A DNA stretch of 64,000 nt from Anthoceros angustus (Eukaryota; Streptophyta; Anthocerotopsida; Anthocerotales; Anthocerotaceae): NCBI GenBank assembly GCA_010909165.1, contig VJWM01000283.1, positions 1 through 64,000 on the forward strand. Reading direction: 5' to 3'. The translations under genes and the position numbers were made by a program. Below, piece after piece: positions 43,636 through 55,480 of this stretch. How positions within the stretch are numbered: position 1 is the first letter of the stretch; each line of letters opens with the position of its first letter. The notes under the pieces were generated by a model. It saw only the letters and a list, made by a program, of their open reading frames with translations. It was not told the DNA's origin and searched no databases.

Positions 43636-44900
43636 TTGACGACTACTTCCGGCGTTCGGTGGAGGAAGGCCATTCTTTCTCACGACCTGCGGTTTTCACA
43701 ATCTCTTGCGCTCGACACCCAGCTCTACGCGTTGTCTTTTCAGTGTCTAGGCACTCTACGCGCCTCACCTTTGTGGTTGGGCGGCCAAGCCAGCGACGGA
43801 AGGCGGCGGAGTATCGTGGCACCGTTTCCAGCGGCCGGGCGAAGCCAGATGGGACCCAAGAAGGCGTGGAGGTATGGGAGCCGGCGCTTGTGGGGCGCAA
43901 CATCGTCCTGTGATACCCCAACCGGGCCACAGGCGGAAGCGGAGGAGCTCGTGGAGCAATGGCCAGACATCTTGATCTGCGGAGCGTTTGACGTCACGCT
44001 CGTCAGGAAATCGCGAAGATGCTGGCATTTGCTAATAAGGAGGTTCGCTCAAGAGCTTGAGGAGGATCGGGGAGATGGACCGTGGAGGTCTGAGGCGGTT
44101 TAACCGCCCGGTGGAAAAATTAGGGGCGTAGTTCGGAGCCCCTCAAGGTGAGGAAAGGTGGAAGCGGCGAAGGCGGCAATGCGGTAGGGGCATAGCGGTC
44201 GATCCAACGGTGATGTCGAACTGCTGGATAGGCGGGTGAGGCGTTAGCTAAGGTAATTGTCCATTGGAACATGCTCACCAAGGTGGATCACCTTGGTGAC
44301 AATCTTCTGGTGTTCCTGCATGCCCTACAGCGAGGAAAAAGGGTCGACTGGGGGCGTATCATCTTCGCCCGGATCAACTAGGAGGCCAGGAAGCTACGGA
44401 GTGAGAAGCCGCCTCTGTCAGCACTGTCACCCTCTCATCCATGTATGGGGACACCTCAACCTCCTGAAGGAGGGAGAAGAGGAGCGGGCGCTCGGGAAAG
44501 GGCTGGCGGCCCTACCAGAGGCGGAGCGGGAAGAAGCGAAGGCGCAAGAGGCGGAGGCCCGACCTCCTAGGCCAAAGCAGGCCGGAGGAGGCGATTGGGA
44601 AGGGATCCCCGGATTCCATTCGGGAGCGGACCCCCTCGCCCGGAGGTATGGAGGATATTCACGCCTCCTCCTTACACAGTTCGGAAGGAGGCCCCGCGAT
44701 GGGCGGAGCACCTACGGAAGGAGGCTGGTGACAGCCCCGACGCCCACCACCCGGCCAGCGAGCCACGCCCGGACGGAGAGTCGTCAAGAGGCGGAAGCGG
44801 CTCCGCCAATGAAGCGCCAAGGCGTACGGTTCCTCCCCCTACCTCACGAATTGGCGGGAGGCGGAGGAAGCCGTGAGAAGAGCGGAGGCGGGGCCTTGTT
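43636..44900 (+). pseudogene. Charged coiled-coil, gag-like remnant
   Basis: Plus-strand frames overlap through shifts. 44,257-44,907 contains LLKEGEEERALGKGLAALPE, AEREEAKAQEAEARPPRPKQ and an R/G-rich tail. The E/A/R-rich heptads and low-complexity end are like the gag region of gypsy remnants elsewhere in the window, and an LTR-like repeat follows directly at 44,900. No zinc knuckle or protease is visible. It could alternatively be a low-complexity host exon, but the lack of a continuous frame argues against that. Confidence 0.35.
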
Positions 44901-45540
44901 GTGGTAGGGAAAACCGGGGCACTCGAGGTCCTCCCACTAGCGGCCACACTTATATCCAATAAACCCGTCGTTGGGTTTCGTCCCATGAGACTCGTGTGAA
45001 AGTTCGAGGCCTTGTGATGACCGATCGCTACTGCGAGACACAACTCGGCCTTCTAAACAAGGCGCCCTCTACTCTCCCTCTTTGGCGGTGCACCACTTGA
45101 AAAACACCAATCCTCGACCTACAATGACACAACACAATTGCAGGTCACCTCTGAGGAGCCTATCACGGCGCCAGGGACCCCAGTCCACACAATTTCGTCC
45201 CTACTTCTAAGACCACTCTCTCTCACTCGGGGCGCTCTTTTACTTGCGGTTGGGATTCGTCCCTTAGGCTCTGTGGCCTTCCACTAACACCTACACCTCT
45301 AATCCTCTACTCATCTTCTCATCCTCTTCCTCCTATTCTAACCTCGGTTCGATTGGCTTGCCCCTTGGCTGGCAGGTCGGCCTCCACCAAGTTCTTCCTT
45401 GGGCGGTTGCTATGAGTTTGACACACGTGAGCACCTCCGAGTCTTTCCTGTGGATCTACCCTCAAGCCGAGTTCACAGGCATTGCCACACACCCAAAGCA
45501 AAGCAATTTCACGCAACCATTCACAAGGGAGCAACTCGTT
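44900..45540 (-). repeat. Inverted copy of the LTR-like repeat at 1-777
   Basis: Reverse complement of the first repeat, collinear over its whole length: GCAACTCGTT at the right end pairs with the very first bases, and AGGTCCTCCCACT (44,926) with about 740-752. It holds a single copy of the 105-bp unit duplicated in the first repeat. Sequence to the right, up to about 45,760, probably belongs to the same repeat but has no partner within the window. Confidence 0.75.
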
Positions 45541-48500
45541 TAGGCACTTGCGAGAGCAAGTCCTCCACCAAGCACTCGACCACCGCGACTTCCTCTCTAC
45601 CGTTGGCTGGCTCACAGGCAAAGGACTGGAGTATGGGCGCAAGACATGATACTTTACTTTGTGAAATCCTCCTCCTCTTATAGGAGGCCTTCCACATACA
45701 ACCTCCCTTGGGTGACCCTCTGCAGGTCACCTTTTCCAATATTCTATTATTTCCTACCGACATTTAAGGCTGGCATCTAAGTCTCGATCCTAGGTAAATT
45801 CTATTCTAGCAACTTCACCTATGGCCACTCTTTAATGTTGCCAACCTACACACCTATCCTTCCCATTCCCCAAAGCTCATTTATGGTCATTGACAATTCT
45901 AGTCCTTATCTTGCTTTGGGGTGGCGGGTTCCCTTGGTTGGTCTTCTCATCCCCTTTTGCTCTCTTCCCAGTCACCTCGTCTTCCTAACTTTGGGGCAAG
46001 TACCTTCTGCCCTTCACCCTTCATGGGCGCCCGATTCCTCTTGCCATCCGGGCAATCGCGCCCCTTCCACTCGAATGGCCCATCTTCTAGCCTCCCACGG
46101 CCGCGCTCCTTCAAAGGGCACCCTACCGGTGTCAGCGGACTGGGGTAGGTGACTACCTACCATGGTAGTCTCGGTCCCTATCTCCTTCCCTCTTCCTCAT
46201 CGGTGATGGTCCACAGGGTTGAGATCCTTTTGCTCCTTTCCTGTTGTTTGATTTGTCCATACCTATCATGGAGCATGTCTTCAAAGGTTCCTCCCCATTT
46301 CTTGATGTTGTCACCTCGCTAATTCCTCCGGGCCTTCTTTGCGTTGGTCTCCTCTCCTGGCTCCTCCCTTATCCGTGGGGTGAGGGAATTTCTTACCCTT
46401 CTCCTTCCACGGCCATACCGTCTTTGGTCTCCTCCGTGGCATTGCTCCCTCAACCACCTTATCATCTATCTTAGGGGCATGTTCTGGATCCCCCTTCCAT
46501 CCTCAATCGGGCCTTCGTGGCTGGCTCGGTCCTGCAGTACACCGCCCTACGTGATGCAGCGGACTACGGTGGTGGTGTCTCTGGTGGTAGGGTGACCCCT
46601 ACCTTGCTCCTGCGCCATCTCCTTCCTTTGGCGAGGACTCATCCTCCTCTCCTTCACTTGTGGAACAAGTGACCTCCTTGCTCCTGCACTTATGTTGGTA
46701 GGTTGAGCTCCTCTTTGTGATTTTTCATTCTCCTAGGGAGACAACCTCCTCCTTAACATCTCTGTGGGGCCAAAGTACTTGCCTCCCCTACCATCGCTCT
46801 CCCTCAATAGCACTTGCATCCATTGCCTCCTTGACGGACCTCGCGGTAGGTGCACTCGGTGGTGCCTCCCCACGTAGGCTGCCTCCCCTCGTGGTAGGTT
46901 GCCTTCTTCCCTCTTCCTTATGGCACTATGGGCTCCTCTCTCGCCATTTCTTCTCCAAACTCCTCGGAGTCCATATCGCTTGTGACCTCATCAAAATCTA
47001 AGGCCCCGGCTTAATGCATGAGGGCCTCCCTATCATCATCGTGTGGCCCAAGCATCCTCCTCTTCACAATTATTGTAGGCCTCCACACACATGCCATCGC
47101 CCAATATTTTTGGCAATGGGTTTACACTCCAAACTACCACCATGCGCTTCATGAGTTGGGGTTTCTTGGCCTTGAAACCCTTCACGGCATCCACAGCTTC
47201 CTCGAACCGGCCTCATCCTTGCACTTGGCTCTTAGCAATCCCATGAGGAGAACAAACACCAAGCTAAGCACCAAGAACACTAAGGACGTCCCCTCTTAGA
47301 AGAAATTCACTCTCAAAACCAAGCCAAGGCACACAAGACCCAAGAAATTGGTGCCACAAGAAAGAGAACACCAAGAGGAGATGGCGGCATCACTCCTAAG
47401 ATGGCACACACATAGGCCGAGGGCGCACACACAAGCTCTAGCTCACTCCCCCCCTGTACTTTTAGACCGTGCTCCAGTCTTCTCATGTGATAATTATAGC
47501 GATTGGGCTCCTAAATTGCAGCCATAGATTTGAGTGGTTGCTGCAAGCATGTGGCCATATCCCATCCATTATTCCGTACAGCCAGCCATAACCTCTAATT
47601 TCTATCGTAGCCATCAATCCCTACCATGAATCTAAGGCTCCTCCCCATCCATCTTGCACAAATTCAAGATTCTAGCCGGTTTGTACCAAGAAGGCTCTTA
47701 AGTCATCAATCCTTCAGCCCTTGTGCAAGAACAACAGTCCGTGCATCTCCTTGGCCCTAGGCGCTCCCATAGACACCATCCTGCCCAGAAAAACCCAAGG
47801 AAAAGCTCAATCCTCAGCCTCCAAAAGTGCAGAGCTTTGCAACTCCCTACTAAGAACTTTCCCAATCAGCTCCCCGTGTCTTTTGCAAATATAAGCTCAT
47901 ACTCCTCGCACAAAAGGCACCCCATCGATCCGCCCAGGACGCTTAACTCGAGTTCTTATATCCATATCCAACACCAAGTTCCCTTGTGCATCTTTGCCAC
48001 ATACATTTTGTTTCATTATTGAACTCCTCACCAAGCTCCATTCTCCACATTTCTCCTTAGCGAACTCCTTGACCAACTCTCGAATCAGCCTACCTTGCTG
48101 CCCAATTCTCCTCGGCCACCACAACGACCTCCCTTCACACCTACTTGCAGCCCAAGCTGAATTTTGCCTTCATGATGCACACCCCATTGCGATTCCTTCA
48201 CCATATTGCAGCCCATCGCAATACTACCTTCTGTGCCACCTCCATCTTCAGCCAGTATAAATTCAGCTTGCCATGAGAGCTCTACCATGGCCTCTCCTAG
48301 TTCAAATGCGGCCCTATCATGCCATCCTCACATCATTACTCCCTTTGCAAGTACTTCCACATGCTTCGGCACTGCCATGGCCTCCTCTTGCAAATGACTA
48401 GCATTCGGTGCACCATAACTCCAGCTCTCTTCTCTGTCTTCTTCATCCTTCGCCTTGTGGCCTTCACCCTGCTGCAACATGTGCTAGGCACTCTCCAATT
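45541..48500. other. CTC/CTT-rich region without a clear gene
   Basis: The plus strand is rich in CTCC, CCTT and TACC words. Many short frames on both strands are low in complexity. On the minus strand near 47,240-47,020 a short frame reads RFEEAVDAVKGFKAKKPQLM and MVVVWSVNPLPKILGDGMCV, which looks protein-like but matches no family I can name. No transposon hallmark motif is visible. Confidence 0.4.
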
Positions 48501-48508
48501 CCCCTTCC

Positions 48509-48660
48509 TGCTGCCGTAGGCTGCCTACCTACCAACGTAGGCTGCCTACCTACCTAGTCTTTGGGTACCCAGGCTATAGTGGGTACCCCACTCACCCTTG
48601 TACGTGTTGTTCCTATCACGGTAGGGTGTGCACCTACCATGGTAGGCGTCTCTATACACC
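48509..48660. repeat. Cluster of GTAGGCTGCCTACC and palindromic CCTACCATGGTAGG words
   Basis: GTAGGCTGCCTACCTACC occurs twice in tandem (48,517 and 48,537), followed by CACGGTAGGGTG and CCTACCATGGTAGG (about 48,631). Related words lie at 2,078-2,105, 46,148-46,165, 46,850-46,905 and 50,505-50,520. Confidence 0.6.
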
Positions 48661-50117
48661 ATTTGGCCCTATCCGGCTCTCTCTTGAGCTCCTCTCAGGG
48701 GCTCGCCCATGGAGTCCCGGGTCTATATGTGAATGGGAACGCGTGCTTAACCTCACCTCCATGTGCGTGTGGAAATAGGAGGGATCGGGGCCTACCTCAC
48801 GCAAGTGAGGACCGGCGCATACTTCTACCCTGGTGTGGGGGTTGGCTCCCTAATGCGGAGGCGACTTTGGAGGAGTTGAGCGAGGAGGAGGTCCAGCTTG
48901 GGTGGACGAGGCAGTAATCCTCGGCAATAGGCGGCGGAAGATGCAGCCCAGGCGGTACACCTCAAATTAGGACGTCCGGTGGCGGTGAGGTGGAAGTAGT
49001 GTGGGGAAAACCGTCCAGCCAGCGTGGCGGGAGCTCGTGGCGGCAGCAATGGAGGATGGGCGGGCCAAGTCGAGGAGGCCTTGAGAGCGGCGTGGGCGTG
49101 TGGTAGCAACCTAAAGATAATTTGGTTAGGATCTGCTGGACCTAGGATCGCTCCGGTGTGGGCGTCCTTCATGATAGCCATCTTAGGACCTAAAATCCGG
49201 GGCATGGCGCCCGGCCATGTATAAGAGGGGCGAATTGTCCCTCACGGATAACTCTGGTTGAGATCCCCACGCACTGTGGCTGGTTGGAGACGTCCATTAA
49301 CGGAGGTGGTGTGCGAGGCGCTCCTAGGTGGTCGAGCTTGCTCCGGGAGGAGGAGGGTGATCAATCTTGGACAAAGGAGGAGGAAACCAAGGGATTGGCG
49401 CGGGCGGGTCTGAGCTTGCTCGTAACCGTGGCCTGGTTCTTCTCCTTCACCTTGTTCGTTGTGTTCAAATTGAGAGAAGTGTTGGTGGATGGTTGGATGC
49501 ACGAGGGCGAATCGAGAGAGAGAGAGAGGAGGAGGGTGAAGGAGAGACTAAACAGTCTGCGATGCGAGGTGTGAGAGGAGGGGAAAGGAAGAGAAGACTG
49601 AGAGGCATGGTGAGATTGTGTGTAAGAATCCAAGAGCGGTGGTCGTGCATGGGGGCAGTGGTTCCTGGAGGAAATAAGGTGTGGCGCCCTTGTGTGTGTG
49701 TGCAGGTGTGGATTTGTGGAAGGCCTAGGAATCCCGTGTGTGTGTGTGCATGGTGAGTGGGAGAATAACATCCGGACTGCGGGTGGAGCCCCGTAGATCA
49801 GCGGCCGTGTGGCCGTCAAATAAGTCGCTAGGGTTTGGTGTGGGACCCACCTCGGTGGTCGTGCAACTACCGTGAGTGGCCGGATCGCGGTGGAATAGAG
49901 AGAGGTCGGATAAGATCCGTGGTAGTTGGACAAGGCGGGAGGTAGTAGTTGAGTAGATGGTAGAAGGGTAGCAGTAAGTCTTGACTTAGGTGAAGGTCGG
50001 AGTGATAGAAGTTAGCGTCTCTTGGCACAAACCATTCCCTTGGGAGCGAATCCTAAGCCTACGACATTGAGGGTGAATGTGGACCTCACGGTGTCCGGAC
50101 ACGAATCACTCCACATT
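48661..50117 (+). repeat. Probable 5' LTR (3' part) of the right gypsy element; start not located
   Basis: The sequence ending CACTCCACA or close to it at 50,115 directly precedes a tRNA-type primer site, and CTTGGGAGCGAATCCTAAGCC at about 50,040 (a GGGA-x-CGAATCC word) is usual shortly before the end of plant gypsy LTRs. The LTR start is not determined, because no second LTR lies in the window. Microsatellites occur inside: GA-rich at 49,518-49,545 and GT-rich near 49,692 and 49,737. Confidence 0.5.
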
Positions 50118-50118
50118 T

Positions 50119-50133
50119 TGGCGCCGTTGCGGG
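50119..50133 (+). promoter_or_regulatory. Gypsy primer-binding site (tRNA-Asp type)
   Basis: TGGCGCCGTTGCGGG preceded by ATTT. This closely matches the TGGCGCCGTTGCCGGGG primer site used by many plant gypsy elements, with one C missing. Confidence 0.85.
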
Positions 50134-50199
50134 AATGGCATCAAGGACGTGGTAGAACTAACCATAGCTTAAGTAGAGTCTAGCATTACTAGATTGATA

Positions 50200-51760
50200 G
50201 ATGGATGCCTCGGGTGGAGACAAGCGATTACGGATCGGGGAAGCGCGAGGCGGCAGCAAGCGGCGGAAAGATTGCAGAGAGTTACGAGGAGGCGGAGATC
50301 ATTGGACAAGGAAGAGGCGGGGGAGTCGACTCGGAAGGGATCGGATCTTATCGATTGATTCCCAACTCTCGACTACGAGCGGTACAAGGGCCGGTACCCG
50401 ATCCCACCTTTTGATCTCTGCTCCATTGCCTAGATCGGTGCAGTCGGTCAAACTTCGTGAATGGAGGTCGATCAGGGCGTGGTGGCGTCAACTACATGAT
50501 CGTTGAAAGTACTACCACGGTAGTTATGGCGATGCTCGGTGCTTGTTACTACTAAGCAATCTTACCGTTGTATGAGAAAAGAAGGGCCATGAGGATCTGA
50601 GTTTGTCGGCGTTTTGAGCGGTGGCGCTTGCCAACGGGAGGATGCGCCGTGCTGTTTTATGTCTTCACGGGCGGCGGCCAAGTGGTACAAGCGGAGTACA
50701 TAGCTTCTTCCACACCCCGCCACCTTTGGGGCCTTGAAGAGCTTTTGTGAAAGGTTTAGAGGGTCGATGTGGAAGGATATGTCTGTCCAAACTCGAGGGA
50801 TTGCGGAGAGGGAAGGAGACCTGAGCTTATGTGGAAAGGTTCCACGACCTACGGATCGGTGGTCCTCACTAATAATGGCCATTGGTTTGCAAGAGGATTG
50901 GGCGGAGATGGGAAGCGTCGTCTCAGTGAGAAAAGATTTGGATCGGCGATCAAAGCACGAACTATAGGAGAGTCCAACGGAAGAGAAGAAATCGAACAAG
51001 GCGCGGAAGGACAAAGAGATACAGAAGAAGAAGTACTATTCGTCCTCGATGGCGGTTCCACGGAGGAGGATAGCTCTTTGACTCCTCGGGTAGCTCCACG
51101 GAAGAAGACCGAGGATTCGGAGGAGAATTCGTCGGAGATGGCGGCCGAAGGGATAGAAGGAAGAAGGGAAAAATGGCAGAAACACGTGCAAAGGGAAGGA
51201 GCTGCTATATGCAAGAAGGCCGGAGGCGGTGAGAAGAGAGGTGGAAGCGACCAAAAGGTGGAGCAACAAGGGAACAAGATGGAGGAAATGATGGTCAAGG
51301 AGAAACTCCATCTTAATGCCATCAAGGACCATGATAGAAGAAGGGTTGCTCTGAGGCGGGCGACTCTTCTCAACTTGGACGGGGCACTCGGTCGAGCATC
51401 CACAAACAAAAGTGCAACAACTGGAGCTACGAGGAGGATGAGGAAGAGATGTGCCTAGAAGATACGTACCAAATTCAGGAGGCGACGCCAATTTCCGGGT
51501 ACCCAAAAACCTTATACCCCTCAAGTTTACGAAACCCCGGTGGTATGGGCATTCGCACTCAGATGGCAAGAAACCCAGGACAGATGAGTGCCATTCAGTG
51601 CTACAATTGCCGAGGGTTCGGGCACCTTGCCAGTGGTTGCCCCTCCGCATCTCGCCAGGGGAATGGTGATTTTGAAAAGGTGTGGATTGCAAGCAATCGA
51701 GTCACGTCGGCGTCTCGGACACCAAAAACATGTGAGGATCGCTCAACCTCCCATGACCCA
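50200..51760 (+). pseudogene. gag: Gag of the right gypsy element with one CCHC knuckle
   Basis: The zinc knuckle CYNCRGFGHLASGC (51,599-51,640; C-x2-C-x4-H-x4-C) is clear. Upstream, frames from 50,200 are rich in R, G, E and K; 50,769-51,458 holds a highly charged, coiled-coil-like region (EENSSEMAAEGIEGRREKWQ, MVKEKLHLNAIKDHDRRRVA). It is preceded by a Y/P-containing linker ISGYPKTLYPSSL. The nucleocapsid would bind RNA. At least three shifts break the capsid part. Confidence 0.8.
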
Positions 51761-53100
51761 CCCACCCATACAAAAGAAAGCCTGCTGCCGCAATGCAAGT
51801 CGAAGATGCGCTCATGGTGTATGGGAGGATTAGGCCGAGGGAGCGGAAGGGTTGGGGATATGGGGGTATTGGAACTCCTGCGATGGTTGTTCGACGGAGA
51901 GGAAGGCGGACACCCTAAGAAGGGAGCAGGGAAAAAAGAAGAAGAAGGTGGGAGCCTCCATAACGTCGCAAGTGAGGAGGAAGAGGCGTCTTCATCGGGA
52001 AGGAAGGAAGTCCAACCACAAATGACGAGGGACTCGGTATGGGAGCCGGAAAAAAGGGCATGCGAATCCAGCGGACGGGGCAAGGCACACGCCACCCACT
52101 TTGCGATTTGGATGGCATCACGGTGTAACTCCCTTAGCAGACCGCATTCGGTGAAGTGCAAAAAGAGACAGCCGGAGGAGTGGGACTCGAGTCGACACAT
52201 GGGGCGAAAAACCCGCAGAGGAAAAAAGGATGAGTCGGCGTTTCCGCCGATGTCGGGAAGGAAGTTATGGATATGATCCAGGAGAAGCGGAAGACTCACA
52301 CCTACCTTTGGCCACCGACACGGCCACATTTCAACGACCGCATACAAAAGACTACATGGGTTGTTGAAACGGTGGGGTTGGCGAGAGAACACGCGGTGTT
52401 CCTTTCAATTTAGCTATCATGGACCAAAAGTTCATGATAACGTTGACACTCTCGGGGACAATCCAGCGCCCAAATCCGTGGGGCATTGAAGGCGGCACAA
52501 CCCAAGAAGAGGCGGAACCTTTCCACCCCAAGGCGAAAACCCCTTGCTGTGAATATGGTGGCCATGATGGACGAGTCCCTGAGATAGAAATTGCGGATGT
52601 GTAATCAAGAAGGTGCCGCTAGGGTAGATTCAGTCAACATCATGTGAGAGACCGCTCGGAAGCTTGGGTTGCGAGATAGAACATACATCAAAGGTGTTGC
52701 GGTGGCGGACATGTCCAAAATGGCGGTAGGGGAGTTGACGAGTCCTAACCCATATTGGTACCATTCACCTCATGGACTCGTGGTCATTAAACAAAAAGCG
52801 CCGGATATGAGGTTCTCATTGACGAACATGGATGTATGGGGCACGTTGCACCTTCAAATGGGCAAGAAAGGAAGTGGGATTCAAACCTCTGGGTGGGACC
52901 CCAAAATTAAGGAGGGAAGGATATGTTTGACTTGGAGCGAGATACGTGCAGGGAGACACCAGCGGAGGATACACCTCTGCGAAGATACCTCTGGGAGGAT
53001 GAGAAGGAGAAATTCCATTCGCACATATTTCGTGGTCGGATGAAGAGGGCGACTGGGAGATATTCCCCCCATCAACCTATTAGGGTGCTATGGAGTCACA
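51761..53100 (+). pseudogene. Linker and degenerate retropepsin of the right gypsy element
   Basis: After an acidic and lysine-rich linker (51,900-52,270, with KEEEGGSLHNVASEEEEASS), a frame near 52,610-52,730 reads VDSVNIM, a stop, then ETARKLGLRDRTYIKGVAVA and DMSKMAVGELTSPNP. The Asp-Ser followed by the VNIM...ARKLGL pattern is that of a plant gypsy retropepsin whose active loop (DSGAE-like) lost two residues. The second half, to about 52,860, has the hydrophobic strands of the domain. Catalysis is not possible in this copy. Confidence 0.65.
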
Positions 53101-53114
53101 ATTGACAACCCGGT

Positions 53115-53185
53115 GGTGGAGAGGGGGGAGGAGGTGGAGAGGAGGGAGCAGGTGGCGGGGGCCTTGTCTGGACAAACGGAGGCGA
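53115..53185 (+). repeat. Purine-rich GGAGG tract
   Basis: A G/A-rich run (GGTGGAGAGGGGGGAGGAGG onward) lies between the protease and RT of the right gypsy element. In the other strand it gives a proline/serine-rich antisense frame. It could be a proline/glycine-rich linker in the polyprotein or a strand-displacement priming tract. Confidence 0.5.
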
Positions 53186-53459
53186 GGAGGGTGTCTCACG
53201 TTTTACCTCAGACGACCTATTAGAATGGGGAATGCGTGAGGGCGAACCAAGCAAGGAGGAAGGGTTCGGCATCACATCCGCGGTGGAGAGAGTGGAATGC
53301 AGACGGATGAGGTCAAGGATGTGGAAGTGTTGCACAGGAAAGGTCCTTAAGTTTTGAGCAGGATGAATCACGAGACTTGGAAAGGGGATAAACATGTTGG
53401 CGGAATTTATCCATGTTTTGCTTTTGGCGTTCGGACATGAAGGGTATACGAGGAGTGGG

Positions 53460-54090
53460 GGAGCACAAGATTGATCTCGAGCCGGGCCGTGCCGGTCAGG
53501 ATCTGTAATACAAGCTAAATCCAAAGTATTTGAAGGTAAAGGAACAATTGGAGCTTTACTTGTGCCGTATCCTATTGTGACATCGGATGGGTAGCCCCAA
53601 TTGTGGTGGTTCCCCAAAGCGAAGGGAAGATCACAGATGCAGGATTGGAGGAAGTTAAACAAGGTGACCAAAAAGACCACTATCGCTTCCATTCATAGAC
53701 AACATCTTGGACTTAGTTGCGGGAGAATGGTCTACTCGTTCTGGATGGGTATTCGGTATAATGGCATCTCGGGAGAGTGATTGGCCACGGCCTTCACTAC
53801 AGTGGGAACCTATGCCTACAAGCGGAGCGTTCGGATTAACAGGCACCAGGATCCTTCATGCGGACAGTTGTCAAGATTTTCAAGGAATACCTTAGGGACT
53901 TCATGGAGGTCTTCCTTGATGACTTGCGTGTTTGGGCTGAAGATCACCTCAACCACCTTCGCAAATGTTTTGCGGTGGACCCCAATTGTGTCTACATCCC
54001 GAGAAATGTTATTTCGGCATGCGGAGGGTATTTTGTTGGGGCTGCATTTACGCAGGGGATAGAAGTCGACCGAGGATAAAGTCAAAAGCA
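53460..54090 (+). pseudogene. Reverse transcriptase of the right gypsy element
   Basis: Conserved blocks appear in order over several frames: GWVAPIVVVP (about 53,585), DHYRF, then DNILDLVAGE (about 53,700), FTTVGTYAYKRS (53,790), and MRTVVKIFKEYLRDFMEVFL (53,858). The active site FLDD is at 53,912-53,923, followed by EDHLNHLRKCF. FLDD in place of YxDD is tolerated in some gypsy lineages. The thumb and RNase H regions after 54,060 are not recognisable. Confidence 0.85.
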
Positions 54091-55480
54091 GTACATTACG
54101 AAGGGGTTTCTCCATCAAAGGGTTTTGGAAAAAATCCCAACCCTATTCAAAAACCGGTTGGGTTGGTTTTGTTAAGTTTTGTAGGTGTTCATCCATCGGA
54201 TTCGGCATTCTCGGCTCGGGACCACTTCACATCGGTCATTTTCCGATGGCGCCTTGCACTCGTGTTCATGGATAATTTGTCGGTGTGATGAAGGGGCTGT
54301 GGAATTCTTCCATAATTTCGGCATGTCGATGGTTTACGCAATTTGTGTGGTTCTATATGTTTTGTATACCAAGTGGGGCTAGGCGCGCGTAAGTGCGCGC
54401 CTAAACAAGGTATCACGCAAACTTGTGCGCGCACAAGGCAAAAGCAGTCACGAAATATCATTCGGTGAGGAAATATGTCTTCTTGGAGGTGCATGGATGT
54501 GGCGGAAGCCCGGCGACATAAGTTGCACAAATCGGCGGACGTCCACATAGACACACCTCATCTATCTACCCTATGCCCTAAAGCTACGAAGAATACCCTA
54601 TCACCTTTCTATCCTCTCGGTGTTTCTCCTTGACGGTGACCTTGTCGGATCATCATCAAACATGCCTTCAAAAGCACCGATGGCCGTCCGGTTCCGTTGC
54701 CTCTGCGGGGTTCTTGTTGCGATTGGTGTCGAAGCGAAGTCGGATGTCTTTCATCATCCGCGCCGAACTCACCACCCTTATTTTGGGATTTTCATCCAAT
54801 CATCATTTTCCTCAATGCATCTCTGGAACTTGGTGGTCGCCTGTTATCTTCAACCTATTACCTTCTTCCACGGCTGGTAGATGTTGAAGTTGAGCTTTGT
54901 CTTGATAAGCTCACGTATGCGGACTTGTAGAGTGCTATCCCTTGCAAAGGAGAACGTATGCCAAAATAAATGTCTCCGATATCAGCGATCGATCCAGTGC
55001 TTGGTCGCTTCCTCCGTTATCGCAAACCCTCTCTATCAACATTGTGTGGAGCCAATATCTCCTCGTAGGTACCTTCCTCAAACGCATTGCTATTCTCTGT
55101 CACCCACCACCTGGACAACTAGGTAAGGTTCGTCACAAGAAATCCAAGTCTTCCACGCAATCCGAAGGCCTTACGATCGTCTCTCACATGGGACGCAATC
55201 ATAGCCTCGTCGATCTCGGACACATCCCCATCGAATCTCGCCAACTCGATGGGCTGCGGCTCCGGCCTAAAATTCCGAGATACATGTGGCCGTTGCGGGG
55301 TTCAGGCTGGGCGGAATCACAAAGACATCTGGAACGTCGATGGGATTTAAGTTCCGCTCAGCCTCGTCCCTGTTGTACCACTCCCATGCTTTTTGAAGGT
55401 CTCGATGGACTCCTCCTCGATTTTTATCGCAAATATCAGACTGTGATGCCCAGAACGAGTTCCACCATACTTTGTCTTCC
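54091..55480. other. No gene recognised apart from a hairpin
   Basis: Short plus-strand frames (54,185-54,382, 54,620-54,880 and 54,942-55,487) show no domain. Rough similarity to a gypsy RNase H cannot be shown. This holds the boundary between the gypsy element and the DUF7869 pseudogene. Confidence 0.35.
54380..54403. repeat. Perfect 9-bp inverted repeat, GC-rich hairpin
   Basis: TAGGCGCGC, loop GTAAGT, GCGCGCCTA. Just downstream, GTGCGCGCAC (about 54,426-54,435) is another GC-rich palindrome. Confidence 0.75.

Larger units (their letters stand above)
50118..54100 (+). mobile_element. Ty3/gypsy element, plus strand, partial
   Basis: A primer site at 50,119, gag with a CCHC knuckle at 51,599-51,640, a degenerate protease near 52,620, and RT at 53,460-54,080 lie in gypsy order. 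RNase H and integrase are not recognisable after 54,080, so the element is truncated or overwritten. All frames are broken. Confidence 0.8.

Noticed and set aside
49361-49933. 190-residue minus-strand frame rich in S, H and P
   Set aside because: Low-complexity product of GA and GT microsatellites within the probable LTR region.
50849-51692. Minus-strand frames of 186 and 218 residues
   Set aside because: Antisense to the charged gag region and CCHC knuckle, which carry the coding signal.
53096-53692. 198-residue minus-strand proline-rich frame
   Set aside because: Antisense to the purine tract and RT start of the plus-strand gypsy element.
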